From Verrucomicrobiota bacterium (GTDB lineage Bacteria; Verrucomicrobiota; Verrucomicrobiia; Opitutales; Opitutaceae): 64,000 bases of DNA. Positions 1-8,942 of this stretch are shown here, in pieces; positions within the stretch are counted from its first letter, which is position 1; the number at the start of each line of letters is the position of its first letter. The position numbers and the translations under genes were made by a program. The notes beneath the pieces are model-generated. The model was not told the origin of the DNA. It saw only the letters and a list, made by a program, of their open reading frames with translations, and did no database searches. The stretch spans positions 62,001 through 126,000 of the forward strand of contig JAEWQP010000022.1 in the NCBI GenBank assembly GCA_023399155.1. The letters are read 5' to 3'.

Positions 1-62
1 TGTCCTCTGTGAACCCTCTCTCACGCTTCGATTCGTTCAGCTAGCGTATCCATTTTCCCGAC

Positions 63-2576
63 ATGCACTACGGCCACTTCGACGACAAAGCCCGCGAGTA
101 CGTCATCACGCGCCCTGATACGCCCCGCCCGTGGGCCAATTACCTCGGTTCGACCGAGTATGGCGCGCTCATCACGAACAACGCCGGCGGCTACTCCTTC
201 TACAAAACCGCGCTCAACGGCCGTTTCCTCCGGGCGCGGTCCAACGCCGTGCCGATGGACCAGCCCGGCCGGTATTTCTATCTCCGCGACAACGAGACCG
301 CCGACTATTGGTCGTCGTCGTGGCAGCCCGTGGGCAAGCCGCTCTCGAAATACAAGAGCACCTGCCGTCACGGCACCGCCTGTACGATCATCACTTCGCG
401 CTACTCCGGCATCGAGACGGAGAGCACGTATTTCGTACCGCTGGGCCAGAGTTTTGAATACTGGCGCCTGAAGGTGACGAACAAGGGCAGGAAGCCGCGC
501 AAGCTCTCGGTCTACACGTTCTGCGAGTTCGCCAGCTGCTGGAACATGCCGAACGACCTGACGAATCTGCAGTACTCCCAGTTCATCACCAAGGCGGAGA
601 TGGACAACGGAGTGCTCTGCATGATGTCGCACCCGTATTACCAATTCGATCCGGACAACTTTCTCTGCGGTGCGGGCCGCACCTGGATGTCCCTCACGGG
701 CGCGCCGATCAGCGGGTTCGAGACCACGCGCGAAAACTTCTTCGGGTCGGTCTATAACACCTACGCCAACCCGCGGGCGGTGATCGAGGGCACGACCTCG
801 GATTTCCTGGCCGAGGGTGAGAACGGCTGCGGCACATTCAAGGCCGACCTCGAACTCGCGCCCGGCGAACAGCGCGAACTCATCGTGCTGCTCGGCATGG
901 GCACGCCGGCATCGCACGGCCACAGGACCATCGCCGAGTTCGGCAACCCCGCGCGTTGTGAGGACGAGTTGAGCAAACTCAAGGCGCACTGGCACGGGCT
1001 GCTCGCGGGCGTGTCGGTCGCGACGCCGGACGGGGAGTTCAACTCCATGGCGAACACCTGGGGCGGGTACAACGCACTCATCACCTACGCCTGGTCGCGC
1101 CATGCCTCGATGATCTACAACGGCGAACGCGACGGCCTCGGCTTCCGCGACACCGTGCAGGATTTCCTCGGCGCCATGCCGCACCTCAAGGACGGCATTC
1201 GCGCGCGCCTCGAGCTCATGCTCACCGGCCAGGTCTCCAACGGCGGCGCCATGCCGGTGGTGCAGCCGTTCAACCACACCCCGGGCACGATGCCGCCGCC
1301 AAAGCGCGAGGAGTATCGCTCCGACGACTGCCAGTGGTTCTTCCACGCGATTCCCGATTACGTGGCGGAGACCGGCGATGTGGATTTCTACACCAAGGTC
1401 CTGCCTTACGCCGACCGGGGCGAGGCCACCGTGCTCGGCCACCTGCGCCGTGCGCTGGAGTTCAACCTCGAGCGCTCCGGTAAGAACGGCCTGCCCTGCG
1501 GCCTGCACGCGGACTGGAACGACTGCGTGAAGATGGGCTACGAGGGCGAGTCCGTCATGGTTGCTTTCCAGCTTCGGTATGGACTGGCCACCTACGCCGG
1601 CATCGCGGAACAACTGCATGCGCGGACCGTGTCCGGGGGTAGGGCGAGCCCTTCCGCCTCCGCCGAGGTTACGGCGGGCAGGCAGGGCGAGCCGCAGCAG
1701 GGCGTGACCGGCGCTGAACGATTCGTCGAGGATGCCTCGCCTTACCTGCAGGAGGCCGCCTGGGCCCGCGCCGAACTCGCGAAACTCGAAGCCGCGATCC
1801 AGAAGGCCGCGTGGGACGGCGAGTGGTTCCTGTGGGCGATCGGCGCCGACGGTCACCGCTACGGATCGAAGGCCGAAACCGAGGGCCGCATCTACATCAA
1901 CACGCAGGTCTTTGCCGTGATGTCGGGCGCGGCCTCGGCCGAGCAGGGTCGCAGCGCGATGGACGCGCTCAAGCGCGATCTCGCCACGCCTTACGGCATC
2001 ATGCTCAGCGCGCCGCCGTTTACGCACACACCGCCGACCGTGATGGGCGGCGTGATCTACAACCACGGCATCAAGGAAAACGCCGGCATCTTCTGCCACA
2101 CCCAGAGCTGGGCGGTGATCGCCGAGTGCCTGCTTGGCAACGGCGATCAGGCCTACGAGTACTACCGCGCCTTCATGCCCGCGGCCTACAACGCGCGTGC
2201 CGAGATCCGTGAGATCGAGCCCTACGTGCACTGCCAGACCACCTATGCGACGTGCAACCGCAACGCCGGCAAGTCGCGCGTGGCGTGGCTCTCCGGCACC
2301 GCGTCCTGGAGTCACCACACCGCGCTGCAGTGGATCCTCGGTGTGCGTCCCGAGATCGACGGCCTGCGCATCGATCCCTGTATCCCGAAAGCCTGGCCGG
2401 GCTTCAAGATGACCCGCGTGTTCCGCGACAAGACACTCAAGATCGAGGTGAGGAATCCCGCGGGCGTTTCGAAAGGCGTGGCGTTGCTCACCGTCGACGG
2501 GAAGCCGGTCGAGGGAAACCTCGTCCCGCTCGATCGGCTGCGCGACGGTGCGAAGATCGTCGCGACGCTCGGCTGA
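63..2576 (+). CDS. GH94 family glycoside phosphorylase (cellobiose/chitobiose phosphorylase-like)
   Basis: This 837-residue protein has the length and layout of GH94 inverting phosphorylases, which split beta-linked disaccharides with phosphate to give a sugar 1-phosphate. The opening (MHYGHFDDKAREYVI) and the following NYLGS and AGGYSFY motifs match the cellobiose and chitobiose phosphorylase N-terminus. The HADWNDC motif places the general-acid aspartate at D484, inside the (alpha/alpha)6 barrel. KENAGIFCH and GTASW near residues 680-750 are further family motifs. It has no signal peptide, so it is probably cytoplasmic and acts on imported disaccharide. Residues about 526-550 (GGRASPSASAEV onward) are a low-complexity insert encoded by a repeat element. 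Substrate cannot be read from the sequence; cellobiose, cellobionate, laminaribiose and chitobiose are all possible. Confidence 0.88.
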   Translation: MHYGHFDDKAREYVITRPDTPRPWANYLGSTEYGALITNNAGGYSFYKTALNGRFLRARSNAVPMDQPGRYFYLRDNETADYWSSSWQPVGKPLSKYKSTCRHGTACTIITSRYSGIETESTYFVPLGQSFEYWRLKVTNKGRKPRKLSVYTFCEFASCWNMPNDLTNLQYSQFITKAEMDNGVLCMMSHPYYQFDPDNFLCGAGRTWMSLTGAPISGFETTRENFFGSVYNTYANPRAVIEGTTSDFLAEGENGCGTFKADLELAPGEQRELIVLLGMGTPASHGHRTIAEFGNPARCEDELSKLKAHWHGLLAGVSVATPDGEFNSMANTWGGYNALITYAWSRHASMIYNGERDGLGFRDTVQDFLGAMPHLKDGIRARLELMLTGQVSNGGAMPVVQPFNHTPGTMPPPKREEYRSDDCQWFFHAIPDYVAETGDVDFYTKVLPYADRGEATVLGHLRRALEFNLERSGKNGLPCGLHADWNDCVKMGYEGESVMVAFQLRYGLATYAGIAEQLHARTVSGGRASPSASAEVTAGRQGEPQQGVTGAERFVEDASPYLQEAAWARAELAKLEAAIQKAAWDGEWFLWAIGADGHRYGSKAETEGRIYINTQVFAVMSGAASAEQGRSAMDALKRDLATPYGIMLSAPPFTHTPPTVMGGVIYNHGIKENAGIFCHTQSWAVIAECLLGNGDQAYEYYRAFMPAAYNARAEIREIEPYVHCQTTYATCNRNAGKSRVAWLSGTASWSHHTALQWILGVRPEIDGLRIDPCIPKAWPGFKMTRVFRDKTLKIEVRNPAGVSKGVALLTVDGKPVEGNLVPLDRLRDGAKIVATLG
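1636..1694. repeat. Palindromic repeat element inserted in frame in the GH94 gene
   Basis: The motif AGGGCGAGCC occurs twice as a direct repeat, at 1641-1650 and 1684-1693. Between the copies lies an imperfect inverted core, CGCCTCCGCCG against CGGCGGGCAGGC. The left end, GGGGTAGGGCGAG, is shared with the intergenic repeat at 25921. It adds roughly 20 residues rich in G, S, A and Q without breaking the frame. Confidence 0.5.
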
Positions 2577-2985
2577 ATGCGCTTCGGCTGAAGCGGGCAT
2601 CGCGATGCCGCTTCGTGGTGCTCCCTGGCGTCTGCAAGCGAACGACCCGCCTGCCTGCAGGTGGACCGCCGCTTGCGGGCGCGATAGGGAGGCAATCGAC
2701 CTGCGCGCGACGTCGTTGTCCCAAAAAGAGCAGTGGGACACAGAGATCACGGAGGGTAAGCCGAGGGCCCGGAGCGTCGCAGAGGGATTCGGCCGTTTCA
2801 GCTCATCACCTCGTGGGTGAAGCGATGAAGGGTGATCCTGGTTCTGCAAAGGCCGCTCGGCGAACTCCATGATCGTGCTCTGCCTGCCCAGCCGAAGCCT
2901 AGGCGAAGGTTGGCGCCCTTGTCCGTTAACACCGCTGCTCTGTGCACCGATTCAACCGAGGAATCGGGCTGATGCAAAGAACTCT

Positions 2986-3021
2986 CCTGGATCGGCCCGG
3001 CTCCTGCCGGGCCGATCCAGG
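2986..3021. repeat. Perfect 16-bp inverted repeat (orphan hairpin)
   Basis: The arms CCTGGATCGGCCCGGC and GCCGGGCCGATCCAGG are separated by a TCCT loop. No T tract follows on either strand and the nearest genes end or start several hundred bases away, so a simple terminator role is not obvious. A REP-like element is the alternative. Confidence 0.6.
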
Positions 3022-3137
3022 GTTGGAATCCGGAGGGTCTCGCTTGCGCGCAACGCCGCCCTCGTTGCTCCAGGGTTTCCCCACCGCCTGGCTCGCCGGA
3101 TGCGTGTACCCAAGAAACGGATGCGGCAAGCCGTGAG

Positions 3138-3176
3138 GTAGGGCGAGGCCTCTGGCCCAGCCGCTCGCGGCGGTCG
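3138..3176. repeat. Partial copy of the GTAGGGCGAGGCCT repeat
   Basis: GTAGGGCGAGGCCTCTGG is nearly identical to the left arm of the full palindrome at 25924-25999. The matching right arm is not clear here, so this looks like a truncated copy. Confidence 0.45.
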
Positions 3177-3308
3177 AACGCTGGACGCCCGCATGCAGAC
3201 TGTTTCGGTCTGAGAACCGTTTGGCCGGAGATTTCGGCCGAGGTCGATCGCCTTGCCTGGACCGAACATCGCGGGCACCGGCGTGTTACGCGGTGCCGGG
3301 GCGGGAGC

Positions 3309-3346
3309 AGAAAGCGAACGAGAATGAGAAAGCGAAAGAGAAAGAG
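3309..3346. repeat. Single-arm GAGAAA/GAACGA hexamer tract
   Basis: This is a purine-only tract built from units such as GAACGA, GAATGA, GAAAGC and GAAAGA. It matches the right arms of the palindromic hexamer elements at 21931-22084 and 32244-32348, but I find no left arm near it. Confidence 0.5.
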
Positions 3347-3490
3347 CCGAAGCCGGGGGGTAGGGTGCGATCTCGCGAGACCCGTACAAGAATTGGCGCC
3401 AGCCCCCGCTTTCTCAGCCCTTACAGGCCAAGGGGTGCGGGCGACCAGCGCCAATCCTACTCCCCATACAGTGCTCATTGTATCGGCAGG

Positions 3491-3514
3491 ATTTTTTCCT
3501 ACATCAGAAAAAAT
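3491..3514. repeat. AT-rich inverted repeat in G+C-rich surroundings
   Basis: The arms ATTTTTTC and GAAAAAAT flank an 8-base spacer. The surrounding 80 bases are visibly less G+C-rich than the rest of the window. A promoter, terminator or protein-binding site is possible, but nothing decides between them. Confidence 0.4.
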
Positions 3515-3785
3515 GCCCGAATTCTTTCTAAGAGATTCCCCGATGGTCGCCCGGGGGGTAAAGCCTGACAGGTTTCTACAGTGAACACCTTGGGAATCGC
3601 GAGATTACCAACCCATTCGCGCAGCGGAGGTTAGGGGAAACTCCGGGATGCGACGCTCTTTCGCGGGCTGCGCACGTTCTCGTCGGCTAGATCCAGCGCG
3701 GCCGAGGACCCCGAAACGCAATAGTCCGGCGCGCCGATTCTTCCCCCGGCGTTCACTCTGGCGCCGACGCCGCAGGACCGGCGGG

Positions 3786-4280
3786 TTACGACGCCGCGCC
3801 GCAGCACTTCTTGTATTTCTTACCGCTGCCGCAGGGGCACGGGTCGTTGCGGCCGATCTTCGGCGCGTCGCGGCGGAAGGGTTCTTCGTGCGTCTCAACC
3901 ATCCCCGCGTAGAGCCACTCGCCCTCGATCTTCTCGAACTTGGCGATCTCGATGTGCTCATGCTCCTGGCCCGCGGCCTTGAAGCGGGCGGAGAACTCCA
4001 CGAGACCCGTCGCATCGTCGGGTCCGCCTGCCTCTGTCCGCATGATCTGGAGACCGAGCCACTCGGATGTATCTGACCATTTGCGCGTCTCCTCAGCAGA
4101 AAAGTCCTTGCGCTGCTCCGCGGTCAGGGTGCGCTCGAGGTGCGCGTAGGCATGGTTGACATACGCGCTGTAGCGCGAGCGCATCACGGTCTCGGCCGTG
4201 GCGGCCTTCTGCGTGCCATCGATGATCGGGCCGCAGCAGGTCTCGTAGGCTTTTCCTGATCCACAGGGACAATCGCTCAT
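3786..4280 (-). CDS. ychJ: YchJ-like SEC-C motif protein
   Basis: This 164-residue protein has a SEC-C zinc motif at each end: CPCGSGKAYETCC directly after the start and CPCGSGKKYKKCC before the stop. Between them is an NTF2-like core containing SRYSAYV and EWLGLQI, the layout of the YchJ/UPF0225 family. SEC-C motifs bind zinc through C-x-C-(x8)-C-C. The biochemical role of YchJ is unknown to me. The start at 4280 is chosen because the N-terminal SEC-C motif follows immediately (MSDCPCGSG); the frame upstream is low-complexity and arginine-rich. It diverges from the M3 peptidase gene. Confidence 0.85.
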   Translation of the reverse strand: MSDCPCGSGKAYETCCGPIIDGTQKAATAETVMRSRYSAYVNHAYAHLERTLTAEQRKDFSAEETRKWSDTSEWLGLQIMRTEAGGPDDATGLVEFSARFKAAGQEHEHIEIAKFEKIEGEWLYAGMVETHEEPFRRDAPKIGRNDPCPCGSGKKYKKCCGAAS

Positions 4281-4459
4281 CCCCGCGATTTCCGACGCGG
4301 CGGAGGCAGTTGGCAACCCGGAAGAGCGTGCCTTGCGAGTCGGCGCGCCGGTGCACCGGCTGCGCGGGGAAGCGCGCGTGACACCGGGCGGCACACTTCG
4401 GCATGGCGCGTGATCCCTGGCACGATCAGCATGCCGGCGCTGTGGCCGAAACGAGCGTG

Positions 4460-6250
4460 ATGGATTGGAGCCTGGAATCGTTCTTCCCCACCTTCGATGG
4501 ACCGGAATACCGCCGGTTCACGAAGGACCTCGCCGCATCGCTCGCCGCGGTGCAGGCACGGATCGAGGCGCAGGACGCCTTCGAGCCGGCGGCCTATGCG
4601 GGTTGGGAGGCGATCATCCTCGGCTACGAGGAGGTGGTCCGACGTCTCGGGCACCTCACGGCCTATCTCGAGTGCCTCACCGCGGCGGACGCGTCGAACG
4701 AAGCCTACCGGCGCGAGTTTGCGGGACTCGCGCTTCATACGGCGGAGGTGAAGAAGCTCGAGGTGGCGCTGGTCGACGTGCTCGGTCGCGCGCGGCACGA
4801 TCAGGTGGAAGCGCTTTTGAAACGCGATGCCCTCGCGAGTGCGGAGTTTTCACTGCGGCGCTGGCGGGAGAAAGCCCGGCGGACCATGGCCCCGTCCGAG
4901 GAGACGCTGGTGGCGGATCTCGAGGTCGACGGGCTCAAGGCCTGGTCACGGCTCTATGACATGCTCTCCGGCACGCTCGAGTTCACGCTGCGGCATCCGG
5001 ACGGACGCGAGGAGCGCGTGCCGGCCGCGCGACGTCGCGCCCTCATGGCGTCCGCGGATCGCGGCTTGCGCGCCGCGGCATTTGCCGGCGGAAACGAGGC
5101 GTGGCGCTCGGTCGGTCCAACCTGTGCCGCCGCCCTGAACGCGATGGCCGGCGCGCGCCTGACCTTGAGCACGCGCCGGGGCGAGAGGCATTTTCTCGAG
5201 TCGGTGGCGTTTGAGCATCGCATCGGCCTGGCCTCGCTGGAGGCTCTGCAGGCGGCGCTGATCGACCGCGCTGACGTCGCGCGCGGCATGGTGCGGCTGA
5301 AGGCGCGCAAGCTCGGCCTGCCGGCGATCGCCTGGTACGACCTGGAGGCGCCGACGCCGGGCGTCGATGGAGGATCCGTTGCGCCGCTCACCTGGGAGCA
5401 GGGTGTCGCCTGGGTGGAGGCGGCGTTTTCCCGGGCGTATCCGGCGCTTGGCGACTTCGTGCGGGCGGCGGTGAGCCGGCGGTGGTTCGACCACGCGCCG
5501 CGCCGCGGCAAGCGCCCCGGCGCCTTCTGCACCAGCTCGGCACTCACGCACGAATCGCGGGTGTTCATGACGTTCGAGGGTGTGATGAACGATGTGGTGA
5601 CCCTGGCGCACGAGGTCGGGCACGCCTGGCACGCGCACGTGCTGCGCGCCGCGCGTCCCCTTGCGTCGGCGTATCCGATGACGCTCGCCGAGTCGGCCTC
5701 AACCTTCGCCGAGATGCTCTTGATCGAAGGGCTGCTCGAGGATCCCGCCGTGCCGGCGGCCGTGAAGCTGGCGTTGCTCGACTCGCAGGCCCGCCAGGCC
5801 ACGGGCTTCCTGCTGGACGTGCCCGCACGGTTTGAGTTTGAGCGCAGTTTCCACGAGGAGCGGGCGCATGGCGAGGTGCCGGCGGCGCGCTTGGGTGAGT
5901 TGATGGTCGCGGCGCAGCGCAGGCTGTTCGGCGACATCCTCGCGGCGGGCGAAGAGGACCCGCTTTTCTGGGCGTCGAAGCTCCACTTCTACATCGCGGA
6001 CGTCCCGTTCTACAATTTCCCCTACACGGTCGGTTTCCTGCTCAGTCGAGCACTGTTCGACCGCTTCAGGAAGGAGGGGGCAGGTTTTCTTCCTGTCTAC
6101 GAGGCGTTTCTCGCCCGTTCCGGCTCGGCGACCTGCGAGGTGCTGGCCAGGGAGGTCCTCGGCGTGGATCTCGAGCGCCCGGAGTTCTGGGCCGGCGCCA
6201 TCGACAGCATGGCCCCTGCGGGCCGGCAACTCGAGGCGATGTTGGGCTGA
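4460..6250 (+). CDS. M3 family metallopeptidase (oligoendopeptidase F-like)
   Basis: This zinc metallopeptidase of about 596 residues probably degrades oligopeptides in the cytoplasm, as no signal peptide is seen. The catalytic motif HEVGH (in TLAHEVGHAWHAH) lies at residues 384-388, and the glutamate in LAESASTFAEM further on supplies the third zinc ligand, as in M3 enzymes. The C-terminal FPYTVGFLLSRALF segment is typical of the oligoendopeptidase F subgroup. An in-frame ATG at 4403 would add 19 residues (MARDPWHDQ onward). The start at 4460 is preferred because the recognisable fold begins at once with MDWSLESFF. Neither start has a strong ribosome-binding site. The gene stands alone. Confidence 0.88.
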   Translation: MDWSLESFFPTFDGPEYRRFTKDLAASLAAVQARIEAQDAFEPAAYAGWEAIILGYEEVVRRLGHLTAYLECLTAADASNEAYRREFAGLALHTAEVKKLEVALVDVLGRARHDQVEALLKRDALASAEFSLRRWREKARRTMAPSEETLVADLEVDGLKAWSRLYDMLSGTLEFTLRHPDGREERVPAARRRALMASADRGLRAAAFAGGNEAWRSVGPTCAAALNAMAGARLTLSTRRGERHFLESVAFEHRIGLASLEALQAALIDRADVARGMVRLKARKLGLPAIAWYDLEAPTPGVDGGSVAPLTWEQGVAWVEAAFSRAYPALGDFVRAAVSRRWFDHAPRRGKRPGAFCTSSALTHESRVFMTFEGVMNDVVTLAHEVGHAWHAHVLRAARPLASAYPMTLAESASTFAEMLLIEGLLEDPAVPAAVKLALLDSQARQATGFLLDVPARFEFERSFHEERAHGEVPAARLGELMVAAQRRLFGDILAAGEEDPLFWASKLHFYIADVPFYNFPYTVGFLLSRALFDRFRKEGAGFLPVYEAFLARSGSATCEVLAREVLGVDLERPEFWAGAIDSMAPAGRQLEAMLG

Positions 6251-6293
6251 GCGGCGCCGCGGATGCGTCGCGGAGCCGGCGCGAGGGTGGTGG

Positions 6294-7460
6294 TCAGGGT
6301 ACCAGCTCCGACAGGCTGAACGTGAGCGTTGAGGCCACGGGACGTCCTTTTTCCAGCGTGGGAAAGAAGAGGACACTGCGGACCGCCGCCTCGATCGGTC
6401 CGTCGCGCTCGGGTGAGCCGGCTGTATCCAGAAAAACACTCGTCACGACGCCATCGGAATCAATGCCGACCCTGGCGGTGCGGTGGACCTGGTCGGCCGG
6501 GATCGCACGGGCGATGTCCGCCGGGAGCAGGGGTTTCGCCACCTCCGCCGGCACGTTCTGATCCTGAAACTTAAGTTCCCGCTGGAGCGTGAGGAACGTG
6601 TGCGCCTCCGAGCGGGAGATCGGCGTGCGATTCGCGGAGAGGTTTGACGCGAATTCGCGGCCGGCGGCGTAGATGTGGACCTCGGAGCTGTGGACGGCGA
6701 ACCCGGGAGGAAGTCCATACTGGCTGAGCCGGACATCGCGGGGCTCCCGCGTGAGGGTCGGGAGTTCCGCCAGGGTGAACCGGTTGAAGGCGGCCGGACT
6801 GCCGGGTGGTTGGATAACCGTGAGCAGCAGCGCCCACGCGCCGTGCACGTCCACGGGAGATGACACGGTGAAGGTGACGTGGAGCGCATCGAACGCATCG
6901 CCAGCGCCGCTCAGAATGGCCTCCCGCAGGTCCGTCGGATCGACGTCGGCGACACGAGCGTCGCGCATGGCGGAGTCAGCCCGGCGCTGGGCGTCGATCA
7001 TGGCGGTGTCGCGCTGCTGGGCCGGAAGGCGCGAGGCGTAGCTGGCAGCGTCCGCCAGTTCGCGCTGGGCCCGATCGACGCGATCCTGGACCTCGCTTTG
7101 CTGGGCGAGCATCGCCCCGTGTTGCTGGATCGCCTGCATCTCGGGATCGCTCGCCGGGCTGAACGCGCGCTCGGATTTGAGGTCTCCGATCGTGACGTGC
7201 GCTGATGTGATCTGCGGGCCGCGCTCGGCACGAATCCCGCGGACTTCGGACGAACGCACCGTCGCCGGTCCCTGCGTCGTCTCGAGCAGGATGGACCTGC
7301 GCCGGTAGTCTTCGACGCGTCCCTCGGCTGACGGGAGTTTCACCATGACGTCGAGGCCGACAAAGAGCACCAGACCGCCCGCTTGGGTGTCCGGGGCTTC
7401 CGGGGCCGCGCGGCCGCAAACGGCGGTAGCCAGGCTTAGAAGCACGACCGTACGGATCAT
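6294..7460 (-). CDS. Exported protein with TonB-C-like C-terminus, last gene of the TonB cluster
   Basis: This protein of about 388 residues starts with a signal peptide (MIRTVVLLSLATAVCGRA). The middle holds a Q/A-rich, probably coiled-coil stretch (residues about 110-170). The last 80 residues resemble a TonB C-terminal domain: RVGIDSDGVVTSVF, then AAVRSVLFFPTLEKGRPV, the beta-alpha-beta pattern seen in periplasmic TonB-C proteins. An ATG 10 codons upstream (7490) also exists, but the signal peptide fits 7460. It lies 126 bases behind the TPR gene on the same strand and may be a tail gene of the TonB operon. Function is not known; it lacks the proline-rich linker of a true TonB. Confidence 0.6.
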   Translation of the reverse strand: MIRTVVLLSLATAVCGRAAPEAPDTQAGGLVLFVGLDVMVKLPSAEGRVEDYRRRSILLETTQGPATVRSSEVRGIRAERGPQITSAHVTIGDLKSERAFSPASDPEMQAIQQHGAMLAQQSEVQDRVDRAQRELADAASYASRLPAQQRDTAMIDAQRRADSAMRDARVADVDPTDLREAILSGAGDAFDALHVTFTVSSPVDVHGAWALLLTVIQPPGSPAAFNRFTLAELPTLTREPRDVRLSQYGLPPGFAVHSSEVHIYAAGREFASNLSANRTPISRSEAHTFLTLQRELKFQDQNVPAEVAKPLLPADIARAIPADQVHRTARVGIDSDGVVTSVFLDTAGSPERDGPIEAAVRSVLFFPTLEKGRPVASTLTFSLSELVP

Positions 7461-7586
7461 GCGAACAGCGGCGCAACGTGGGGGGATCATCGTTTGGCGC
7501 GAGTTGGACGGGCACTCAGGGCTTGGGGAGCGGGAGCGTAGTCGGATCGAAGGGATTGTCCAGGAGCCCCGGGGGCAGGGCAGGCC

Positions 7587-8939
7587 TCAGCGGCGCGAGG
7601 TGGAGGCGAGCGCGCGCACGCGCGCCTGAAACAGGGCGAGATCGCCGCCCGGGCGGATCCCGAGGGCACGTTCGATGGCGGCGAGGGCTTCGGAGTAGTG
7701 GCGCAGCCGCACCTGAAGGTTGGCGAGCTTGAGATTGGCGCCATAGGCGTGCTCGCCCGGTGTCGCGGTCGATGCCTCGTAGTGGATAAGCGCGCGCGAG
7801 GTGTGGCCCTGCGCCTCCTCCGCGGTGCCGAGGTCGAGCAGCGCCCGGCCGTTGAGGGGATCGCGGTCGAGGAGTTTCTGAAGCAACTCGGCCGCGTCCG
7901 CCCAGGATTCGCGGGCGAGGAGCACCTCGGCGTGCACCTGCATGAGCTGAACTTGGCTGCTTTCGTCGGCCAGTTCGCTGGCGCTGGCGAGGGCGGTCTC
8001 CGCCGCCTCGGGTTGACCGGTGGCGAGGAGGCTCCGGGCGAGGCGCGTCAGGCGAGATACTCCGAGTTCGGGCGCATGCGCGGCGGCGGCCCGATAGACG
8101 GCGATGGCTTCCGCATGGAGACCGTGCCCGGCACACAGATCGCCCAGCAGCAGCGCCCCGTCGCGCTCGAGCGCGCCCAGGCTGCGCGCCGCGTCGAGCT
8201 CCGCGATCGCCTCCAGGATGCGATCCTGCGCCTGCAGGGTCCCGGCCAGGAGCAGCCAGAAGCGCGGCTCCCGCGGACGCAGCACCACGAGTCGGCGGAG
8301 CAGTGCCTCGGCCCGGGCGTGCTGGGCGGATTCGACGTAGATCGCAAGTAGGCCCTCGATCCAATCGGAGTTGTCAGGGTCCCGTGAATACGCCTGCAGG
8401 TACGAGGCCTCCGCGGCAAGGGGGTTGCCCGTGCGCAGCTGGCAGAAGCCGAGCATGCCGAACACCCGGGGCTCGGTCTCCCCCAGCGCCAGCACGCGCG
8501 CAAGGCATGGCACGGCCTCCGCGTAGCGCCCGGTGGCGTAATAAAGCACGCCGAGGTTCTCCCAGGCGCGCAGGAACGTCGGAAACTTCGTGACCGCCGT
8601 CCGCAGACGCGCCTCGGCCTCCGCATGGCGGCGCTGTTCATAGTAGACGTTTCCGAGCACGAAATCGAACGCCGCGCTCGTCTCCGCCTCGCTCACCATG
8701 CTCTCGAGCAGGGTCAGGGCGAACTCCGGGCGCGCGGCGACCATAGGCACGACTTTCTCATACATCGCGTACTCGACCTCCGTCATGACCGGCTCGCGTT
8801 CCTTCAGGAAACCGTAGGACTCGTTGATGATACGGTCGGGATCTGGAGCGACGGGGTGGTTGCGCGGGCCTTCCGCGGCGATGGCCGGGGCGGCGAGCAG
8901 GGCGAGACTGCCGACGAGGACGAACGCTCGGGACGTCAT
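7587..8939 (-). CDS. Secreted tetratricopeptide-repeat protein of the TonB cluster
   Basis: This 450-residue protein has a cleavable signal peptide (MTSRAFVLVGSLALLAAPAIA) followed by a run of about nine TPR-like helical pairs. Clear repeats include AWENLGVLYYATGRYAEAVPC, ALLDLGTAEEAQGHTSRAL and ANLQVRLRHYSEALAAIERAL. A TPR protein at this position is known in TonB2-type clusters of marine gammaproteobacteria (ttpC-exbB-exbD-tonB-tpr). That supports a periplasmic scaffolding role in TonB-dependent uptake, though its exact job is inferred. The start codon sits three bases after the tonB stop, so the two are almost certainly co-transcribed. Confidence 0.82.
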   Translation of the reverse strand: MTSRAFVLVGSLALLAAPAIAAEGPRNHPVAPDPDRIINESYGFLKEREPVMTEVEYAMYEKVVPMVAARPEFALTLLESMVSEAETSAAFDFVLGNVYYEQRRHAEAEARLRTAVTKFPTFLRAWENLGVLYYATGRYAEAVPCLARVLALGETEPRVFGMLGFCQLRTGNPLAAEASYLQAYSRDPDNSDWIEGLLAIYVESAQHARAEALLRRLVVLRPREPRFWLLLAGTLQAQDRILEAIAELDAARSLGALERDGALLLGDLCAGHGLHAEAIAVYRAAAAHAPELGVSRLTRLARSLLATGQPEAAETALASASELADESSQVQLMQVHAEVLLARESWADAAELLQKLLDRDPLNGRALLDLGTAEEAQGHTSRALIHYEASTATPGEHAYGANLKLANLQVRLRHYSEALAAIERALGIRPGGDLALFQARVRALASTSRR

Positions 8940-8942
8940 GGC

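Larger units (their letters stand above)
2577..3785. other. 1.2-kb region without a convincing gene, holding several repeats
   Basis: The small open frames here overlap one another on both strands and none resembles a protein family. The region contains a 16-bp perfect hairpin (2986-3021), one arm of the GTAGGGCGAGG repeat (3138-3176), a GAGAAA/GAACGA hexamer tract (3309-3346) and a short AT-rich inverted repeat (3491-3514). A block around 2730-2760 reading GGGACACAGAGATCACGGAGG looks like another dispersed element. It may be a decayed gene or a sink for repeats. Confidence 0.5.

Noticed and set aside
21..2870. Long minus-strand open frame across the GH94 gene
   Set aside because: It is a third-position shadow of a clear GH94 phosphorylase, rich in R, H and A, with no family resemblance. 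Similar shadows lie opposite the aas-like gene (36314-39604), the EF-hand gene, yidC and the DUF748 gene.
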